Assembly: GCA_023664535.1 (NCBI GenBank)
Contig: JAMPFJ010000020.1
Location: 1-57,288, forward strand
Length of the DNA stretch: 57,288 nucleotides
Reading direction: 5' to 3'
Origin: Bacteroidales bacterium
GTDB taxonomy: Bacteria; Bacillota; Clostridia; Lachnospirales; Lachnospiraceae
Shown here: positions 54,373 to 57,288 of the stretch, piece after piece
Numbering within the stretch: position 1 is the stretch's first letter
Layout: every line of letters begins with the position of its first letter
Notes under the pieces: generated by a model
The model's input: the letters and a program-made list of their open reading frames with translations, nothing else
The model's database searches: none
Told to the model about the DNA's origin: nothing
Translations under genes and position numbers: made by a program

Positions 54373-55287
54373 CTATGCCAGCTCCAGCAGCTTCATAATC
54401 AGCGCCATTCTGACATATTTTCCGTTTAATGCCTGCCGAAAATAACAGGCGCGGGGGTCGTCGTCCACCTCCACCGCAATTTCATTTACCCTTGGCAGCG
54501 GGTGTAGAATCCGCAGGCTCTCCTTCGCCGTTTTCAGCTTCGGCATATCCAGAATATACGTATCCTTCAACCGAATATAATCCGCCTCATTAAAAAACCT
54601 TTCTCTCTGCACCCTCGTCATATAGAGAATGTCCAGCCTGTCGATTACCTCGTCAATCGTGCGGACCTGCTCATAGGAAATCCCCTTTTGCTCAAATACT
54701 TCCTGCCGGATGTATTCCGGAATCTCCAATTCCTCGGGAGATATCATCACAAACCGAATATTTTCATACCGCGAAAGCGCTTTAATCAGGGAATGTACGG
54801 TTCTTCCAAACTTCAAATCCCCGCAGCAGCCGATGGTAATATCCTCAAATCTTCCCATTTCCCTGCGGATAGTCAACAGGTCTGTCAGCGTCTGGGTGGG
54901 ATGGTTATGCCCGCCGTCACCCGCATTGATAACCGGCGCATCCGATTTCATTGCCGCAAGGAACGGCGCCCCCTCCTTCGGATGGCGCATCGCAATAATA
55001 TCCGCATAACAGGAAACCACCTTTACCGTATCCGCCACACTTTCACCCTTTGATGCGGAGGAAGAATCAGACGAAGAAAAACCAAGTACATTTCCTCCTA
55101 ATTCCATCATCGCTGCCTCAAAGCTTAAACGGGTTCGGGTACTTGGTTCAAAAAATAAGGTCGCCAGCTTCTTTCCCTCGCAGACCTTTGCATATTTTTC
55201 TTTGTGTGCAATAATGTCGTCCGCCAAATCCAGCAGCTCGTCAATCTCCTGCACGCTTAAATCCATTGGGTCAATTAAATGTTTCAT
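54373..55287 (-). CDS. pyrB: Aspartate carbamoyltransferase catalytic subunit
   Basis: PyrB joins carbamoyl phosphate and aspartate in pyrimidine synthesis. The 304-residue protein has the carbamoyl-phosphate loop [13 protein letters not shown], the [15 protein letters not shown] loop, HPTQTLTDL, and the aspartate-binding [22 protein letters not shown] segment broken by the usual turn. The ATG follows AGGAAGG, 14 nt after the preceding small membrane-protein gene. The pyrB-pyrI pair without other pyr genes or a PyrR attenuator is typical of Clostridia. Confidence 0.97.
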   Translation of the reverse strand: MKHLIDPMDLSVQEIDELLDLADDIIAHKEKYAKVCEGKKLATLFFEPSTRTRLSFEAAMMELGGNVLGFSSSDSSSASKGESVADTVKVVSCYADIIAMRHPKEGAPFLAAMKSDAPVINAGDGGHNHPTQTLTDLLTIRREMGRFEDITIGCCGDLKFGRTVHSLIKALSRYENIRFVMISPEELEIPEYIRQEVFEQKGISYEQVRTIDEVIDRLDILYMTRVQRERFFNEADYIRLKDTYILDMPKLKTAKESLRILHPLPRVNEIAVEVDDDPRACYFRQALNGKYVRMALIMKLLELA

Positions 55288-55301
55288 GTCCTTCCTCCTA
55301 T

Positions 55302-55787
55302 TTATGATTCTCTGTCCGGAATGCCGTGCTCGATAAAATATGCGTCCACCCGGGAACGCTGCTCTTTATCACACCGCAAAACATATTGTTTTTTGTTCGC
55401 AAATACACGAACCTGTACCGTACTGATTTCGTCATTGACTATCTTATACGCCTTAATTTTATTCCATTCCAGATATGTGGTTCCGATAAATACACCGATT
55501 GGCGCAATGCCGCTCTGCATTCTGCTGTTAAAGAAAATCAGCAGGATAAAGGTACATACTGCCGGAAGAAAACGATAATTGTGGGCATATAACATCACCG
55601 CCACGAGAACCAGCGCCACATTAACATATAAAATCTCCAATGGTCCAGTATGCCTTCCGTAGCGGCTGCTTATCGTTATCTCCTTTTGCTTGTCTATTGT
55701 GGAAAAAGCAATCATTGCTGCTGTTCCAAAGCCCAGAAATAAAATTACCGATAATACATCCAACCAGATTTCGACTTCTATCTTCAA
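55302..55787 (-). CDS. Small membrane protein (DUF5673-like)
   Basis: This protein of about 161 residues has hydrophobic segments near 8-27, 52-68 and 75-90, followed by a soluble C-terminal region with [19 protein letters not shown] and [16 protein letters not shown], which resembles the PH-like domain I recall as DUF5673 (unverified). The start is uncertain: TTG at 55785-55787 is 8 nt after AGGAG and is used here; GTG at 55796 overlaps the ribosome site. It follows the DUF342 gene by 15 nt and precedes pyrB by 14 nt, so it is in that operon. No function is known to me. Confidence 0.75.
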   Translation of the reverse strand: MKIEVEIWLDVLSVILFLGFGTAAMIAFSTIDKQKEITISSRYGRHTGPLEILYVNVALVLVAVMLYAHNYRFLPAVCTFILLIFFNSRMQSGIAPIGVFIGTTYLEWNKIKAYKIVNDEISTVQVRVFANKKQYVLRCDKEQRSRVDAYFIEHGIPDRES

Positions 55788-55802
55788 TGTCTTCACTCCT
55801 GC

Positions 55803-57185
55803 TTAATATAACAAAACCGCCTGTATGTCGCCGTCCTTCAGCGTAAATTTTACGTGCTTTAAAATCTCCCGCACCTGAATCTGCATTCCGGCAATCTGCA
55901 CCTGGCAGCCCGGATAGATATTGCTCTGTATAACCACCGCCGCATTTCTGCTGCTGTCAATTAACGCTTCATTCCGAAGCTTTTCCTCCTGATACCGTTT
56001 CAATTCCGCAGATTTAATAACCTTCGCCTGAATAATTTTCATCCGGCGGTTTGCCGTCTCTTTTGTTACCTTGGTCTGGGTCATTTTTGTCATAATCTTT
56101 GCGGAGCGGTCCAGCAGTTCAACCTCCTCTTCCGCCTTTTTAATCAGCTCAACCAATTCGCGGTTTCTCTCCACTGTCTGGGGAAGCACACCTGCAATCA
56201 GTACCGTGGGTATCTCCATTGCGTTACCTGCCTCCCCGATTTCCATTCCCTGTACCGCATGGACTACGCCGCCTAAAATAACCGCTTCTCTGCCCTCCAC
56301 AACAATCTTTCCGGACGCTTTCAATTTGGAATTCATTACCGATTTAACCGTAATGTTGCCTCCCGCCTCCGCCTGTACATTTTCAAAAAACTTGCAAAAA
56401 ATGTCCCCGCCTGCCTTCAGGCTGCCGGTAAACTTACCCTGCATGCCGTCTCTTATGGAAATATCTGCCCCCGCTTCAACAATGCTGGCGCCTACATGCC
56501 CCTTTATCTCTATATTACCGGATGCCTTCACGGTCATTCCCGACTTTACGTCTCCCCGTATGTACACGTCTCCGTCAAATTCAACATGTCCGCAGTTGAC
56601 ATCCACGTCCCCTTTAATTTCCAGCAGATTGCTAATGTGAAAGCCTGCCTCTGTACGCTCCACCTTGCCATGGATTGTGGCATAATATTTACCGTCCACC
56701 ATGCGGAAGCCTTTTCCCTTCAGCATGGGCAGGTCTTTTCCCCGCGCAGGCAGCACCACCTGGTCGTCAACCGTGTAGCCGCTCTCACCCGCAGTAGCCG
56801 GGACATACTCCGCAAGCAGCTCGCCCTTTTCCACAATAACATACTCCTGCGTAAGCACATATTCCACTTCGCCATTTTCCAGAACCTTTGGTCCTTTCAT
56901 CTTTTCCGGACTTTTTACATGGAAAATAAAAGACCCATCCACTCCACTTTTTGGCTCTTTTCCTCTGGCAATCTCTATCGGGACATCATATACCTCCCGC
57001 TCTACCATCTCCCGGACAACATGCTCCAAGACTCCCCTGCGAACATGATTACTCTGCAATACTTCAAGCAGGTCTTCCACGGTATATTGACGCCCTTTGT
57101 CATCCAAATGCAGTTTTAATTTGGCATTCATCCCATCCGTCCCCAGAATCACTTCCGGCAGACATGCCCTTGTATGCAGTTCCAT
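55803..57185 (-). CDS. FapA/DUF342-family polymer-forming protein
   Basis: This 460-residue protein matches the DUF342/FapA family. It has an N-terminal alpha/beta region (about 1-110), then a middle beta-solenoid of short repeats such as HVEFDGDVYIRGDVKSGMTV and GNIEIKGHVGASIVEAGADI, and a C-terminal coiled coil (about 330-410; RELVELIKKAEEEVELLDR) followed by a small beta domain. Family members are large cytoplasmic proteins near flagellar or envelope genes, and some polymerise. The ATG follows AAAGGAGCG. The gene heads the operon with the small membrane protein and pyrBI, with repeat copy 3 immediately upstream. Confidence 0.88.
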   Translation of the reverse strand: MELHTRACLPEVILGTDGMNAKLKLHLDDKGRQYTVEDLLEVLQSNHVRRGVLEHVVREMVEREVYDVPIEIARGKEPKSGVDGSFIFHVKSPEKMKGPKVLENGEVEYVLTQEYVIVEKGELLAEYVPATAGESGYTVDDQVVLPARGKDLPMLKGKGFRMVDGKYYATIHGKVERTEAGFHISNLLEIKGDVDVNCGHVEFDGDVYIRGDVKSGMTVKASGNIEIKGHVGASIVEAGADISIRDGMQGKFTGSLKAGGDIFCKFFENVQAEAGGNITVKSVMNSKLKASGKIVVEGREAVILGGVVHAVQGMEIGEAGNAMEIPTVLIAGVLPQTVERNRELVELIKKAEEEVELLDRSAKIMTKMTQTKVTKETANRRMKIIQAKVIKSAELKRYQEEKLRNEALIDSSRNAAVVIQSNIYPGCQVQIAGMQIQVREILKHVKFTLKDGDIQAVLLY

Positions 57186-57224
57186 ATAATCGCTCCTTTC
57201 AAGGGTAGTGAAATCTAGGTAATT

Positions 57225-57288
57225 GCGAAACTCTGTTTTTGCTAACGTCCGTTGTACAATATAGACAAAGCAACGCAGGCACGCTTTC
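57225..57288 (-). repeat. Dispersed intergenic repeat, copy 3 (cut by window end)
   Basis: Read on the minus strand from the window edge it has AAAGCGTGCCTGCGTTG, TTTGTCTATATTGTACAACG and GCAAAAACAGAGTTTCGC, matching copy 1 nearly base for base. The left part lies outside the window. It is about 40 nt upstream of the DUF342 start codon, in the same orientation as the gene. Confidence 0.8.

Overview
This 57 kb window looks like a chromosomal stretch of a spore-forming Clostridia genome, most likely a member of the Lachnospiraceae. The evidence is the moderate GC content, consensus sigma-A promoters (several TTGACA-17-TATAAT), strong AGGAGG ribosome binding sites, frequent GTG/TTG starts, CotS-like and YtvI-like sporulation-lineage proteins, secreted BspA-like leucine-rich repeats, and the conserved cluster of two giant or ATPase-like proteins at 26.4-33.7 kb that I associate with this family. 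I see no tRNA, rRNA, CRISPR array, phage or complete insertion sequence.

Layout. (1) 0.1-4.9 kb, minus strand: the str operon rpsL-rpsG-fusA-tuf, with its own promoter, an extra tuf promoter and a terminator. It is not preceded by rpoBC; a divergent alanine racemase gene lies upstream. (2) 6.3-9.9 kb: a MacAB-like exporter (ATPase, membrane-fusion protein, permease) behind a promoter buried in a perfect dyad. (3) 10.0-10.9 kb: endonuclease IV. (4) 11.0-20.2 kb: one 3075-residue secreted surface protein built from repeated modules. (5) 20.5-25.0 kb: an operon of rnhA, deoC, a GH9 lipoprotein glycosidase and exonuclease III. (6) 25.0-26.4 kb: a candidate structured RNA and an AraC-type regulator. 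(7) 26.4-33.7 kb: a five-gene operon with a 1190-residue scaffold-like protein, an Hsp70/actin-fold ATPase-like protein, a TPR-like protein, a membrane coiled-coil protein and a small protein. This is the best candidate for an undescribed system. (8) 33.8-38.4 kb: a HisC/CobD-like aminotransferase, phosphoglucomutase and a PEGA lipoprotein. (9) 38.4-40.1 kb: an AlbA/Schlafen-type ATP-binding regulator bracketed by 43-bp direct repeats, next to a broken small gene. (10) 40.2-42.9 kb: a CotS-like pseudokinase and the CCA-adding enzyme. (11) 43.0-45.7 kb: a YtrA-type GntR regulator, a 25-codon Cys-rich reading frame, an ABC ATPase and two membrane proteins. (12) 46.1-47.8 kb: an ECF sigma factor and anti-sigma pair. 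(13) 48.0-57.2 kb: proS, a YtvI-like protein, an RluA-type pseudouridine synthase, a degenerate orphan response regulator, murA, pyrB-pyrI, a small membrane protein and a FapA/DUF342 protein.

Across the window a dispersed intergenic repeat occurs three times (near 5.1 kb, 45.9 kb and at the right edge). The best copy has 18-bp terminal inverted repeats, and two copies carry an equivalent hairpin made from different bases. It behaves like a MITE or a mobile RNA element. Function calls rest on motifs read by eye and remembered family features; no database search was possible. Start codons were chosen from ribosome binding sites and known family N-termini.
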